A stretch of 64,000 nt of DNA from positions 124,001-188,000 of the forward strand of contig CAWLCR010000063.1 in the NCBI GenBank assembly GCA_963855995.1, read 5' to 3'. Positions 1-12,409 of the stretch are shown in pieces. Position 1 is the stretch's first letter. Every line of letters starts with the position of its first letter. The position numbers and the translations under genes were made by a program. The notes under the pieces were generated by a model. That model was not told the origin of the DNA and searched no databases. It saw nothing but the letters and a program-made list of their open reading frames with translations. This DNA comes from Muricea muricata. Lineage: Eukaryota > Cnidaria > Anthozoa > Malacalcyonacea > Plexauridae.

Positions 1-102
1 TATGAAATAACGAAAGTAGAGCAATGTTGTAGCTAACGTTGTTCAGGTAACGACACAGCTGACGAGCTTGATAATCTCTTTGAATTATCTGCATCTACCT
101 AA

Positions 103-552
103 TGGAGAAACTCTGATATTCTGCGACAATTTGATGCAAAGTTGACTCATCTTCAACCACGTCAACAAGAAGATATACGAGAACTAATACGCGAATATGG
201 TCATTTATTTCCCGATGTCCCATCTCGGACTACACTGATTGAACACGACATCAATGTCGGCGATGCACAGCCAGTTAAGCAACACCCGTACCGTTTTAAT
301 CCTTCCAAGCAGGCATACCTCAATAACGAAATACAGTGCCTCTTGGACAACGACCTGATCGAGCCTAGTCAAAGCGACTGGAGTTCACCATGTATTCTCG
401 TTCCGAAACCTGATAGCAGCTTTCGCATGTGCACCGATTACCGAAAGGTCAATAATGTCACAAAAACGGAAACATTTCCCATTCCACAGATGGACGACTG
501 TGTTGATAAAGTTGGCAATGCAAAGTACGGCTCGAAATTTGATTTGTTAAAA
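103..552 (+). pseudogene. pol: Gypsy reverse transcriptase, N-terminal half
   Basis: The frame opens at 103, after a stop at 100-102, and reads through typical Ty3/Gypsy RT blocks: a region with HDINVGDAQPVKQHPYRFNP, then NDLIEPSQSDWSSPCILVPK, then FRMCTDYRKVNNVTKTETFP and PIPQMDD, ending at SKFDLL. These are the fingers and the start of the palm. The reading ends where the GYWQIPL block should follow. That block resumes, minus a few codons, at 3201. The cut-off C-terminus after 552 is foreign sequence, not Gypsy protein. Confidence 0.9.
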
Positions 553-3200
553 GAGGATTTTAAGCCAATTTATAATACCAAAATTATAAATTAAAGTTAA
601 TGGAGCAATGCGAATAATTGCAGGGAAGTCCCTCGAATATTTTTCACGCAGTCATATTGGCTGTGCTAAGTTCTCCTGTTTCTGTTAGGTGTGATTTGAA
701 TATTTCACGCGTGGATCAAAGGTTATCGCCGTTTAACATCAGCTCAATAATTATGCTCTATGCATGCTGTGGGCACGTGCACATCATGCTAGGTTGTCTT
801 AAATAACCAATGAGAATTCTGAATAATATGACCGAGGTCTGATCGGCCAATAAAAACCGTCCATTTGTAAGGATAACAATGCATGCTCGTTAGTCATATC
901 TTTAATTTGTGTAAAAGCTCTCAAGAGATAGGAGCTGCTACAATAATTTTGAATTTCAACGCAAATTATTATTCATCGAAATGCCTCCTGTTCGTCGTAA
1001 AAACGCCAAAGGGATTTCTAACCGCAATAATCGATCTCTATCAACGGTAGCCAATAGTGATACGGAGAGTTTACGACGCCAATGTACTGAGAGAGGACTA
1101 CCTAACCATGGACAAAAGAATGCTTTAGTCTCTCGGCTACAACAGCACGCAATTACTTCGTCTTCGAGGCCAACGGTAGATGCCGCGGGGAACGCAAATT
1201 TGCCGTCTACGTCGACATTTCCTTAACGTGACAACCCATAATCTTCGTTATTTACCGAGGACCACTTGGCGCATATAAGATATGATCAATTGTTTCTCGT
1301 AGCGTGGAAGAGTCGGTAGCCGTTATAGCAACCAATGCGGCCCGTGCCGCTGTCAAAGCCATGTCCACGATGCCTCAGCAAGTTTGTTACAACAGCAGCC
1401 CAGCTGTTCTAGATGAGATCGCAGTCAACACGGCAGATTCTTGTCCATACCCAACGTCGAGCGTCGCGTCTCAGTCCTGTAGAAGAGCTTGTATAGTGTC
1501 TCCAACATCGTTTCAAGCATGCGTGTATACTAGCTGTTGACGCGGTTTCTTCCCTGCGCTCTGGCGAGTACGGTACAGCAGATTTTGCAACAAAGTGTCG
1601 CATCTGATATTACAATTATCATGATGTGCGCTAGCTGTATATGGTATCGTAAGTATTCCGGGCATTCCAAAATTTTTATTGCATATTTCGTTTAAAATCT
1701 AATCAAAATGCACACAATTTGTCATTTGTGGTAGAACAGGAGCATAAGTAAGGCTTGCTAAGAGAGATTATTGTGTAATCTTACCTGATCTAATCAGCTG
1801 AATATATTTTAACGCGGTTTAGACATGCGATACAAATATGATTGCTTTCCTAGATGAGATATCTTGAGAAATATTGAGCCCAAGATCTGTATTTGACACA
1901 TATCAAGAAATTCTATCACGTTATCAAGACCAGTGGAAAAAATTTCTGCTTACAAAAAGGAAAATCTATTTCTTCAAACTGTACTTAAATTTCAATGTTT
2001 ACTTTCAAAAATTAATATTAATTCTAGCGGCATTCGGCATCTTATTACAATTAAATTTTGACACAGTTTATTTATTTCAAATTGGTTTCTGCTTGGGTCG
2101 CATAACCAAACACTATACTGAATCGTGAAACATAGTGGCTTGCACAGTGAGTTAAGGATCGCTAGCTGTCAGTCTGCGCGCGCCGCTCGGAATTGCAAAG
2201 TATAAGCTTCAGTATATCGATTAACGGCGCAGTCGATTTGTAAAACTAACGGCAAAAGTTTCCAAAAATATTGAAAATGAAGACCAGGGCAAAACAATGT
2301 TTTTAATATGCCAAGTTATTTTTATTCTTGCCATAAAACACAACTCACATGCAAAGTGATTAAAACAGAATGAACAAAATAATACTGTATATATATAAAA
2401 AAAGAAAATAATAATAATAATAATTATTAAATAAATAAATTTAAAAAAAAATAATAATGATAATAGAAGGTCATTTCTGTTTGTCTCCCTGCGAAAAAAA
2501 AAATCTTGAAAGCATGCTGAACTGATTAGCTAGAACAGCTAGAACAAAAAGGCTAGAATGGTCAGCTCTGTTTTCCGTATTACCAGTGGTTTCATCATTA
2601 AGTTGTAATATAGAAGCTTTGTGGCGAAGCTGCTGGTATTTGTCTGGTCTGGCCCCATCCAGGTTTCCTGTGCCCAGGTTTTTCCTGGCCACCCTGATGA
2701 TCCAGCTGTAATAAAACCAATGGTAATACCTAAACAGCAAGTCTTACCATTTCCTGGCAAAATCTGTCTTCTATATGACTACAGCTGTTGTGGGAGTTCA
2801 CATTCTGTGTATTTGTGGGGATGAAGGGCTCCCGTAATCACGTTCAGGCCATAGACTCACATCTTTAATGTTACTACAATCTGTGTAAATAGTTCTAAGG
2901 ACTGTCCAAGGGGATCTTAACACCTTGTGCAGGTTAATGTTAGGGGGGATCTTAACCCCTCTAACATTGCCTGATGGGAATCTTAATCCCAAGGGCACTC
3001 AGCTTACAAGCGGGACTATATGCACCCCGCTGGTTACTGTATACGAGTCTATGATTACATAAGTAATGCTATGTAATAGCTCTTTTATATTGGAGTACTT
3101 CATCACCATGACCCATTTCTCCCACATAAACATTGCGTTATTCTTTGTGTGTTTTCAACGGACAATCTATTTTACACCGAAAAGCAATTGATCTATTAAG
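553..3200. other. Foreign insertion or rearranged DNA inside the Gypsy RT
   Basis: About 2.6 kb separates the two halves of the RT. I find no clear terminal inverted repeats or target duplication at its edges, and a few RT codons are lost, so this may be an insertion plus deletion rather than one clean element. It contains a small SAP-domain ORF (981-1226), an AT-rich tract (2380-2470), and a short region with repeated 'gatcttaac' motifs (2905-2985). Nothing else was recognised. Confidence 0.6.
981..1226 (+). CDS. Short SAP-domain ORF, probably a retroelement ORF1 remnant
   Basis: The ORF begins with a basic stretch (MPPVRRKNAKG). At about residues 28-58 it has the SAP-type helix-turn-helix pattern: SLRRQCTERGLPNHGQKNAL followed by VSRLQQH. 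SAP domains bind AT-rich DNA and often sit at the N-terminus of retroelement ORF1 proteins in invertebrates. The ORF stops at 1226. A second open piece at 1304-1540, starting MEESVAVIATNAARAAVKAM, looks like a downstream part of the same protein in another frame, so the gene is probably broken. I cannot assign the parent family. Confidence 0.5.
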   Translation: MPPVRRKNAKGISNRNNRSLSTVANSDTESLRRQCTERGLPNHGQKNALVSRLQQHAITSSSRPTVDAAGNANLPSTSTFP

Positions 3201-3839
3201 CAGATTCCCTTAAGTGAACGAGCGAAAGAAATTTCTGCATTTGCCACGCCGCATGGCTTATACCACTACAATGTTATGCCCTTTGGCATGAAAAGTTCTC
3301 CCGCAACGTTCCAGCGACTTATCAACCGCCTCATCGTTGATATTGACGGCCGTGAGGCGTACATTGACGACGTCATCATTTACAGTGACACCTGGGAAAC
3401 TCATCTTACAATAATGCGTAAGTTGTTTAGATGGTTGAGCGAAGGAGCCTAACGATCAACCTCGTCAAAAGCGAATTTGGATGTGGGTATATGCCACGTA
3501 TTCGGGACATTTCGTTGGCCAGGGTAAAGTCAAACCTGTCGATGCTAAAATTAGAGCTATATCTGCCTTTCCACAACTTTCCACTAAAAAACAAGTTATG
3601 CGTTTTCTCGGCATGGCTGGTTACTATCGAAAGTTTTGCCCCAATGTCTCATCCGTGACCGAACCCCTAACTGAGCTCCCCCGAAACAATGTTAAGTGTG
3701 TGTGGACCGATCGTTGTCAGTCAGCCTTCGAGCGACTCAAAGCCTTATATTAAAGTGCACCTGTTTTATCAGCTCCTGATTTCAAGCACCCCTTTAAGCT
3801 AGCAGTGGATGCTAGTGATATGGCTGCTGGAGCAGTATT
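3201..3839 (+). pseudogene. pol: Gypsy RT C-terminal half and start of RNase H
   Basis: The segment resumes the RT at QIPLSERAKEISAFATPHGL, continues with PFGMKSSPATFQRLINRL, and has the catalytic YIDD block (AYIDDVIIYSD). Two frameshifts follow, near 3448 and 3480, before the thumb and connection blocks (FLGMAGYYRKFCPNVSS, then LTELP). An in-frame TAA near 3751 precedes the RNase H opening LAVDASDMAAGAV, whose first catalytic Asp is visible. The frame ends exactly at the left end of the EnSpm-like insertion at 3840. Confidence 0.88.
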
Positions 3840-3851
3840 CCCAGCTAGCAA

Positions 3852-4050
3852 AATCACGTTGTCACAACGTTGTATTAACGTTGAACTAACGTGAAAAGAA
3901 CGTTGTGATTGACGTTGTAGCAACGTTATTTTGTGAACTCCCAGAAACGCACAAAAAACGTTGTGAATAACGTTGCAGTAAACGTTCATGCAACGTCCAC
4001 ACAGCGTTCCCTCGAAGTTTATACAACGTGCCTACAACGTTTGTTCAAAC
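3852..4050. repeat. Left subterminal AACGTT repeat cluster
   Basis: About a dozen copies of the palindrome AACGTT or close variants (often CAACGTTG) are packed into 200 bp directly inside the left TIR. In plant CACTA elements comparable subterminal repeats bind the accessory protein. Here they may be bound by the transposase or the DUF4806 protein, which is an inference. Confidence 0.75.
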
Positions 4051-4603
4051 GTTGCAAAATATGCATATCAAATGATAATTTCAGCGCGGTAATAATATTG
4101 TTCGACTCATTATCAGGCATAAGACTGCAAAGAATGCTTCGCTCAAACTATACAGCCGCTGCTCGCATAACAAATCCTACGGAATTATGTTGTAAATGGC
4201 CGAGGCACACAGAATGCTACCAGTATTTGGGAATGCAATTATATTTTAAATTAATATCTTAGCTCAGTCGAATCGGATCGCTATTCGCATCGGTCAGGAC
4301 CAGAAGTGGACATAATATACATGCGACAGTAACACATTAATTAAACAGTCTTTTGAACGTGAACAAACTTTAATAACCTAATATTTATCTAAATTTCATC
4401 ATGCAAATAATTATTGAAAAATTAAATATAGTATAACGTTAGATTAGGAAGAACATATAGTCATACATAATAGAGAACAATATAGAATGTGGCAATAACT
4501 AATCTTTGTGACTTTCACGGTCCTGAAAAAAAAAAGAACTTGTTTAGAAAGGTTTTCTCTCAGCGCATCAGTTAGATTAGAGTGATTCATTTATATTTAC
4601 CTT

Positions 4604-7600
4604 CTATCTTGTGCCTCCTGGTTTGTTTGGTGCATGCTTCAGAAATTCCGCAATTTGCCGCTCGACGTCGACGTCATTGGCTTTCTTGTGCTCTCTTCTG
4701 CAAGCTTCTAAGAGTTAAGATAAAATAGAGCTATTTCAATTATGCTGTATATGGGAGTTTTGCCGGATATTACAAACTAAAACTTAGTATAGTATTTTAT
4801 GGCAAGGACATGCAATGCAAATCCATGACTGATGAAATTAATACAAATTGCTTACTTATCAAAATCCTGCAAATTGTAAGGTCTTTGAAAGGTAGTTTTG
4901 ACTTTTTTCCTTTTAGACTGTAATTAGACCACAGATTATTACTGCCAACTTTTCCAAGAATTCTCCTCGTACTTATTCCACAGCTGCTTCCGCAGAGAGC
5001 TTCCATAAATTGTAACTATATACATAAAGCACAATTAATTAATATTTTTCGAAAACTCACTGATAATTAATGAAGAATAAGTAATGTTCACAATAAGAAC
5101 AGCCTATATTCATATTACAGTAAATATACAAAGTAAACAACATTGGAAATTCTAAAGTAAAAGAAAGAAATCCACATACAGTGGTGCTCAAAAGTCTGAG
5201 TCCACTCCACTTTTATACCTTTGATTTACGTACAATATATTTTTTATAGTATTTCTCGACATAAACACAACTTTTGAAATTGAATCGCCGTACAAACTGG
5301 CGAGGCATCACTGGCAAAGACTAGGATTACTTAATACTTTAATTTCTTGGGTTTACAAGAATTGATAGCGAACCCTAAACGTGGGAGCAACCTTAAACTA
5401 AAATGCTTTATCTGCTATATTTCACGGTCTTCTTTAAACAAGAACTTATTTTTTCATTACTAACTTCTGTATATTTGTAGCTGTAATGCATGCACCTGTT
5501 TATATTGCAAACTTTTAATTGGTCTACCAAAAATCTTCCCTAATATACACAACCTGTGTTCCTATTTCTGGCATGGGCGCGTCTTAAGTCCATAGCATAC
5601 GCAATTGATAGTGCTCCCATAAGGTATTTAGTATATTTTGAATCGAATTTGCTGTTTTCTGTGCTGGTTACTGATAATTAATTTGTAATTAGAGCTTAAA
5701 CGTTTCTGCCAGTTGCAGTTTAGTTACACTAGCAAGTTTCTTTAACATAGTGGTTCTCTTTCAACCAAGCAAACGGAATAGATCTTGACTTTTTATGCAT
5801 TTTTGTTTTTCTCCAATGAATCTTGTTTACCACGCTTTTTAAAGTATACATTATCACACAGCATTTAACTTGTCTTGGTGCCTTTCCATTGCATGTGTGC
5901 CTTCATTACAATAGCACAGTACTCAATTATTTTTGAGCGTTTATTTGTTCACCCTATTCCGCCATTGTGCTCCAAGCCTGATTTATTTTTCGTGATTTTT
6001 CACGACTTTATTAATAACTTGATAGTAAAGTCAGACACAGAAACGGCTAGAAATATATTCTGTGAATAATATACATATTTAAGATAAAAACTGCATCTTT
6101 TTACTACAGTAAACATGATTCATCAAAAAAGAGGAAATATTGGAGTGGACTCAGACTTTTGAGCACCACTGTATATATTTATATATTTATATTCATATAT
6201 ATCTTATGTACAGCATTCTTCTCCATTGATAACGGAAACAATATTTGTAGGAATACTCACCATTTTGTTCGTAAATTCTTGATCATCATCAAGGCGAGAA
6301 GACAATTTATTCAGATCCTCAACAGAGTCGACTGGATTTGGAATTATGTCTTCTAGCATTATATCTGTGTTAGCAGTAGCTTTACTGGTGGCACCGAGTA
6401 ACATCCGGAAAATGGAAAGACCTTCATCCTGCTTTTCAATCATAATGTCCAGTTTCGCGGGACACATCGCTGAAAGTCTACAAAAAATTTCACTATTAAC
6501 AAGTCTTCTGTAATCTGCGTTTCGTTACTGAAAGGGTTCTTGGAATGGCACTATACAGATACTATTTCAATTCAACGAAACGTATCAAAGCGTCGGTGTG
6601 GAAAGCAAGGAAGGTTATGTAAGAAAAATTTTCTTTATATAAAGTTTCACCATACCAAATTAGATGTGACCATTTCATCTACCACTCTAATCCACTCAAA
6701 ACATCGGAATTACTTTCAATGAATAATAAAGCAACTTACTGTCATGTTGATTCTGTTTGTTGGAAGTTGATTTGCCGTTGTGTGTTAACACTGGATTTTC
6801 AATGTTAAATTTCGTTGGGCTTTTGTTTAATGTATCTAAAATTGGTAATAATGGTCCTAATTATATTACATAGTAATGAGAGCAACCATAAATTACACAG
6901 CAACTTGGTTTGAAATTTTTGCTGGCAAAAGTCTATTTACAATACACTGGGGTTGGCATGCATATATACAGTACAGTATCTCAACCTCTTAGACGATACA
7001 TCTAATACAGTACTGCCAAGAAATAACTTGGCAATGCGTCTGCGTGCGTCCACTTTGCGTGCGTCCTACGTCCACTTTGCGCGCGTCCTGCGTCCACAGC
7101 GCCCGCGTCTATACTTTGCGTGCGTCTTGCGTCCGGGTGCCCGCATCTTGCGTCCAACCAAAACTGCGTCTGCTTGGACGCACTCGTCATATTGTCATCG
7201 AAATAAACGAGCCATAAATCTCAATAGCTTATCATAAGCTAATCATTTTACAAGACTAAAATAGGAAAGATTTCATGTGCTGGATACAAAGAAATACCGA
7301 AAATTGCTCGTGTTAACGATCCTTAATAAAGTTAGTATAGTGAGTATAGTGTTTTGTGTAATATTTAAAACACGAGTATATAAGAGTGTTTTCTCACCGA
7401 CTTGGCGTTACGTTCACTCGTTAGATATTATGTTTATCACTCGAAATAAACCAGGTATTTCTACACCCATGTATTCTCTGATAATAAATTAGTCATATTT
7501 CTGGGCAGAATTTTATTCTATTGTCTTTGCTGTGGTGGTGAGCACCTTCTAATTTTAAAGTGAATGCTCATGGAACCTACAGCTTCGTATACCCGACGAT

Positions 7601-10266
7601 CGGACGCAAAAAGCCATGCAGTGGACACTAGCCGCCGTCGCCCGCGGGTGCCCGCAGACGCAAGACGGACGCAATGTATAAGGGTCATGGCTTTATAGGA
7701 TACCCTAAAGGTCGAAATGTCGAGAGAACACTGGGACCGAGTTGCCCCTGTGTTTTGTGTATCCCCATACATATAATAACTATCAATATCGAGTCATTCT
7801 TGGGTTGTCACATTTCTCACTCACTGGGACTGTATCTACTTCACCAAATTTAGCTAAAGAAGGAGCGCGTAGCGCGACAATCATTACTCGCCCTTCGGGC
7901 TCACGCTTTAGCTAAATTTGGTGAAGTAGATACAGTCCCAGTGAGTGAGAAATGCACAAAACACAGGGGCAACTCGGTCCCAGTGCTCTCTCGACCATTT
8001 GACCTTTAGGGTATCCTATAAAGCCATGACCAATGTATAAGTCGCAGGCAGGACGCAAGCTGGACGCACCCCGCGGGCGCCCGCAGACGCAAAACGCTCG
8101 CAAATTGCCTGTGGGTCGGACGCGGTTTTTGACAAGTTATTCAATGTATGTAATCACAACAAGGACATATTTTGAAACTTACTTTGGTGCTGTGACTGCT
8201 GTCTTTGAGAATTTAAACAATTTGGACTATCAGTAGGTGTTGAGTGAACTGGATGGCTACCACAGCTATTGTTCAGGCTGTTCTGTACATCTATACAAAA
8301 ATTAAAGCAATTTCTAAAGTTATAGTAGCTGCAATGAGTGAACATGGACTGCGATTCACTTCTAATTAATCAATTCAGAGTGATCTCGCCAGTCAGTGTT
8401 GGATCAAAGATACTGTATGTTAACCTTATCGACAATTTGCTATGTATAATGATAACAAGACAAGGACAGAGTTTTCAACTTACTTTGATGTTGTCTTTGA
8501 GAATTTGAATAATTTACAGTGCTGGTAGATGTACCAGGGAAATTTGGGTGTAACGAATGACTACCACAGCTCGCATCATTAAAACTGTTCAGTACATCTT
8601 TGCAAAGATAAAAGCAATATTAAGAATTACAGTAGCTGGAATATTATGGAATTGTGATCTTACTTCTAATTAATCAATTTCTCACCACTTTGCGTTGAAT
8701 CAAAGACAGTATTAACTGCAGATATAAGGGCAGTAGAGAAATCTCCATTTCGATTTAGTCCAGGGGATGATTCACCAGGAAACACGGGCGCTGCAGGAAG
8801 AAGTGGTGTGAGAGCCGGACGCATCAAACTTTCTTTGCGTGCCAGATTGTCTGTGTCATTACCTTAATGCAAAGGATAAAGTGCATGTACAGTAACACTA
8901 TATTGGTAAGAGTTATTGATCATATTCAATGGGTCCATAAATGTGTTTGTCATTTCATAAAAAAAACTTTTTCCAAATTCCACCTCTGAATTTGCTACTG
9001 TAAGTTGTAGAGGATCCTACTGCACTATGTCCTAAATAGTAAGCAGGTACAACTTACTTCTAAATAGTAATTAAAACTTACCATCAAAACACTCTGACAG
9101 TTCAGCATAATGGTAACTTCCTGGTCGACTTCTCTTCCTTGGGGTATTAGGTTTTGATCTCTTTCTTCTTACATAACTATCTGAATCAGACTCTGAATCA
9201 ACATTTGATGTTTCTTCAGCTTTTTTTAACCGCTTTTGAGCCGTCTTGAAATCATCTAAAATCAATGCAATTAATTTTATTAAATGGTGCAACCACAGAC
9301 ATTCAAACACAGTTATACCTCTCTAAATACGGATAATGGGATAAATCTTCAACTGAAATACATCTTTGTACTCTAGGTGATGTCAGATGATTTTACATGT
9401 GAAGAGGAAAGCCTAATTGGGCCTTAGTGGTTTAATGATGCCATTTTCTTTTTTTCATTTTCTTTTGCTCATAGCAATAAATATTGCACCAGATTTTTAG
9501 GTAAACGGGGCAATTAGAAAATGCGAAAGCTAATATAGAACAGAAAATTTATACTTAAATACATGATACCTGTGTATGACAACACTCTTATTTTATATTT
9601 CTTTCATAATTCTTTGTTAGGGATCTCAGCTTTTTTAGCTTTTCCTTTTGCATTTATCTGTGGCCAGTAGCTGTACATAACCTAAGATAAAAATGGATAC
9701 CCTGCATTGTAACCAGAGCTGGTTGTGCTGTTTACATTAGGGGCAATAGAAGCATTCTGAAAAATATTGCCCAGTTCATTTCGTCAAGTTGAACAACTCC
9801 TGTAAGCAATTCCTCAAGATTTAGAAATATTAATTTGCAAATCAGAATGCTTACACGGTAAGATGTAAAATTTTATTGGTCAATAAGGATGAAGTTGTTG
9901 ACCTTTAAGAAACTTTTTAAAATTTTGAGGAACTGCTCAGTGGAATTGCTCAATTTGGGAAAATGAACTGCTCAATTTTTTTAGGAATGCTTGTATTGCC
10001 CTGACTGTAGCTATTTTTTGCAAAATATGACATCCTCACACTGACATGGTTTTACCATGTAAGTAAAGTATTGCTTAGTACAGCAGAATCTACCTCTTCT
10101 CTTAATGATCCGTACAGTTGTATTATCATCACATGTACATACTGGTGCTTATAATCACTAAAATATACCATGCTTACCCCATCACATGTCTCTATCCATT
10201 TTTCACAAACTATCTCAACTGACTTCTCATCAATGAACTCAACAACAGCAAAACTAGTGGTAGTCA
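4604..10266 (-). CDS. DUF4806-like accessory protein of the EnSpm element, multi-exon
   Basis: Nine putative exons can be read on -, most with an AG acceptor and a GTAAGT-like donor: about 10266-10178 (TTTSFAVVEFIDEKSVEIVC), 9257-9083 (basic, KRLKKAEE then RRKRSKP), 8866-8695, 8602-8485, 8295-8183, 6838-6743, 6470-6262, 5010-4857 and 4709-4604 (ending NKPGGTR). The exons at 6470 and 5010 match my memory of DUF4806: an LDIMIEKQDE helix, PVDSVEDLNKLSSRLDD, then CGISTRRILGKVGSNNLWS with a GKKSKLPFKDL block. The N-terminal FAVVEF block is typical of proteins of this kind. Function is unknown. Position beside a transposase suggests an element-encoded DNA-binding partner. Exons 8602 and 8295 are tandem duplicates. 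One small exon after the first may be missing from my model, and exon edges are approximate. Confidence 0.65.
5179..6171. mobile_element. Tc1/mariner-type non-autonomous element, 993 bp
   Basis: Terminal inverted repeats of 31 bp, identical at both ends (5179-5209 and 6141-6171), begin CAGTGGTGCTCAAAAGTCTG. They are flanked by TA at 5177-5178 and 6172-6173, the canonical Tc1/mariner target duplication. The length would allow a transposase, but no frame reads one, so it is deleted or decayed. It sits in an intron of the DUF4806-like gene. Confidence 0.92.
7022..8141. mobile_element. TIR element built of GCGTCC tandem repeats
   Basis: The ends read AATAACTTG (7022-7030) and CAAGTTATT (8133-8141). 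Next to each lies a cluster of degenerate GCGTCC/GCGTCT hexamers: on + at 7036-7185, and inverted at 7595-7672 and 8042-8125. The hexamer arrays therefore form long imperfect inverted repeats around a unique core. No coding capacity is seen. It lies in an intron of the DUF4806-like gene and is itself invaded by the hairpin MITE at 7683-8031. Confidence 0.6.
7683..8031. mobile_element. Hairpin MITE, 349 bp, with 10-bp target duplication
   Basis: Almost the whole element is an inverted repeat: the arms begin GGTCATGGCTTTATAGG and end with the inverse, and also share a long block ending TTAGCTAAATTTGGTGAAG near the centre. The flanks are the direct repeat AATGTATAAG at 7673-7682 and 8032-8041. 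A 9-10-bp duplication fits Mutator-like or another long-TSD superfamily. Confidence 0.85.
8160..8760 (-). repeat. Tandem duplication of an exon plus intron, two units of about 300 bp
   Basis: Units 8160-8460 and 8460-8760 match along their length, including donor context, coding part and intron (shared TTCTAATTAATCAATT in both). The translated exons begin DVQNSLNNSCGSHPVHS and DVLNSFNDASCGSHSLH. This is an internal exon duplication in the DUF4806-like gene. Confidence 0.75.
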
Positions 10267-10434
10267 TCTGCAATGTAAAAATATAAATTTGTAGTTATAA
10301 TTTGAGCCATGAAAAAATGTAAATTTTATTTTTTATCTTTCTAGGGTTTCATTTTCATTAATCCCACAAGGAAACAGTCACATTATTGTAACTATTAGAA
10401 CACTGGAACAGACAGTACCTTGGGTACTTTGTTC

Positions 10435-12409
10435 TTAGTTACAGTGTAAGATAGCCATACAAACAATCTTGTTAGGTCCAAGATCAACCTTTATCGCATT
10501 TCTGGTGAGGGATTGTGCTGACACAACTTTCATAGTTGTCCACCGTGGATTTCCTTTGTGCAAACCAATAAGGCGAGAATCACATTGTCTATGAAATACA
10601 GCTTCAGTTCTCTCATATACACGACACAAATATTTATTTTCGCCATCATCAGGATGATTAGACTTATCAAGTACCTCACAACAAGATGAATCAGTCAGTA
10701 TGAAACAATTGTCTGGTTTCTTCAGACTGATTACTGTTTCTTGGACATGTGGGATGGCCCCATAGCTCTCACTTAGTCGCTTGGCTATCTGCACAATAGG
10801 GTTCTTGCCGGACCGAACCAATCTTTTTAATTTTTGCATGTAGTTCTCGAATGGGAATGCACTACATGCATCCAAGCTCCCATACTCCTGGACCTCATCA
10901 GCCAAATGTATCATGCTATGCACATTATACACTTGAAACTCATTCCCATATAAAACCTTCCCCTGCTCCACAAAGTATTCCATCAGTTGCTTAGCATATG
11001 CTCTATGAACCAAAGCTAACCTAGGCCATATCAATATGGAACTTGCCACACTAAGGCATAAGAAGTGATCATATAGATCAGGCTTTAGTATACCATTGAG
11101 AACTATCTGACCAGTATACAAAAGGAATTGCCTATACTCAGTTGCCTTCCACCTGTCGATTTCTGCCATGCCTCTTGGCTTACGTGCAAAGAAACTTGGA
11201 CCAAATGCTTTCAGACCAGTTAACCTACTGCTGATCTCCTCGACCTGACCAGCCGACAATTTGACTTCCCGGCTACCTCTAATCCAAGTCAAAATCAACT
11301 TTCTTGTCACTCCCAAACACAGCTGGTGCATATAGTCAATAGGAAACTTTTTAATCATATCGATTGGTAAAGTACAAAAAGGACTTACACCTAAATGATG
11401 TCCCTCATCAACCTGCTCCCGAAAAGAATAATCAGTTCGCAAGTCAATATCCTTAATTAGAGGGTAAACTACTCTACCAGCCCACAAGCCTTTTTGTGCG
11501 CACTTGTCGCATCCAAAATACCCGGAGCATAATTTGGTACCTTTGACAGGTGCTCTTGCTGGGGCATCACACACAACACACCTCAAACTTACAGAAAGAA
11601 CTCTATTACCATCTTGAAGACCATTCTCTAGAATATCACCCAAATCCCTGATAACATCTTCCAAGAATTCCAATTCTTTTGGTTTGGAATTCCCATAGGC
11701 TAGAGCAACAACAAAAACTACTACTGGTTTTACATTCACAATAGCACAAAGAACAGGCCATAAGGTTTTGTTGGAGCTCTTAAATAGGGGCAACCCATCA
11801 ACATTTAGAGAAATCTCAAGTGAATCTATACGGTCGACCATATTGAGAGGATGTCGCTTAAAATGCTTCAACAATTCAGCAGCTAGAGGCAGATAAATAT
11901 AATCCATTCCAGACTTCACTTGAACAGAAATAGATCTTGTTGTTCCTAACAATGTACGAGCGGAACTAGGTAAATTTTGGTGACCATTCTTTTTAAGAAG
12001 CGCAAGCAGGCTATCCACTGCATTGTGTTCAACTAGAAACTCATTGGCCCAACTAGCCAATTCAACCTGAAGAGATTCGTCATTTAAATCATCTTCACTT
12101 TCAGAGCTACATTCATTTCCTATTAAATCTACATCACCATCATCATGCAAGGAACAACTATTCGCATCACCAATTAAAACGTTTATGACTTGGTTCAGAT
12201 TCTTCTTTATCTATTTCTAGATCACTATTGTCTGGGTCACTATTGTCTGGTAATACAGGGTTTGAGGGAAGTTCAATCAACTGATCTAGCTCAACATTGA
12301 GATGTTGGTCAACAATGGGATCATGGTCCATGTTAGGATGGTTTGTGTTTTGTAATTTTCTAGCTGCGGCAACCCATTTTCGCCTGTATTGTGCCCGATT
12401 TGGTTTCAT
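10435..12409 (-). CDS. Tnp2-like (EnSpm/CACTA) transposase, one frameshift
   Basis: The start is taken at the ATG at 12409 (MKPNRAQYRRKWVAAARKL). The main open frame runs to a stop at 10435, about 570 codons. The two frames overlap near 12165-12215, so a single frameshift or an undetected intron separates them. Diagnostic blocks of animal Tnp2-like proteins follow in order: an acidic N-terminus, SLEISLNVDGLPLFKSSNKT then LWPVLCAIV, CVVCDAPARAPVKGTKLCSG with GYFGCDKCAQKG (zinc-binding cysteines), FPIDYMHQLCLGVTRKLILT, and a C-terminal YNVHSMIHLADEV. It would cut and join the element ends in the nucleus. It lies directly upstream of the DUF4806-like gene on the same strand. The damage is light. 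Confidence 0.8.

Noticed and set aside
4797-5006. Initiation of a separate gene at MEALCGSSCGIS
   Set aside because: The segment continues the DUF4806 pattern of the exon at 6470-6262 and is best read as an internal exon, with the ATG incidental.
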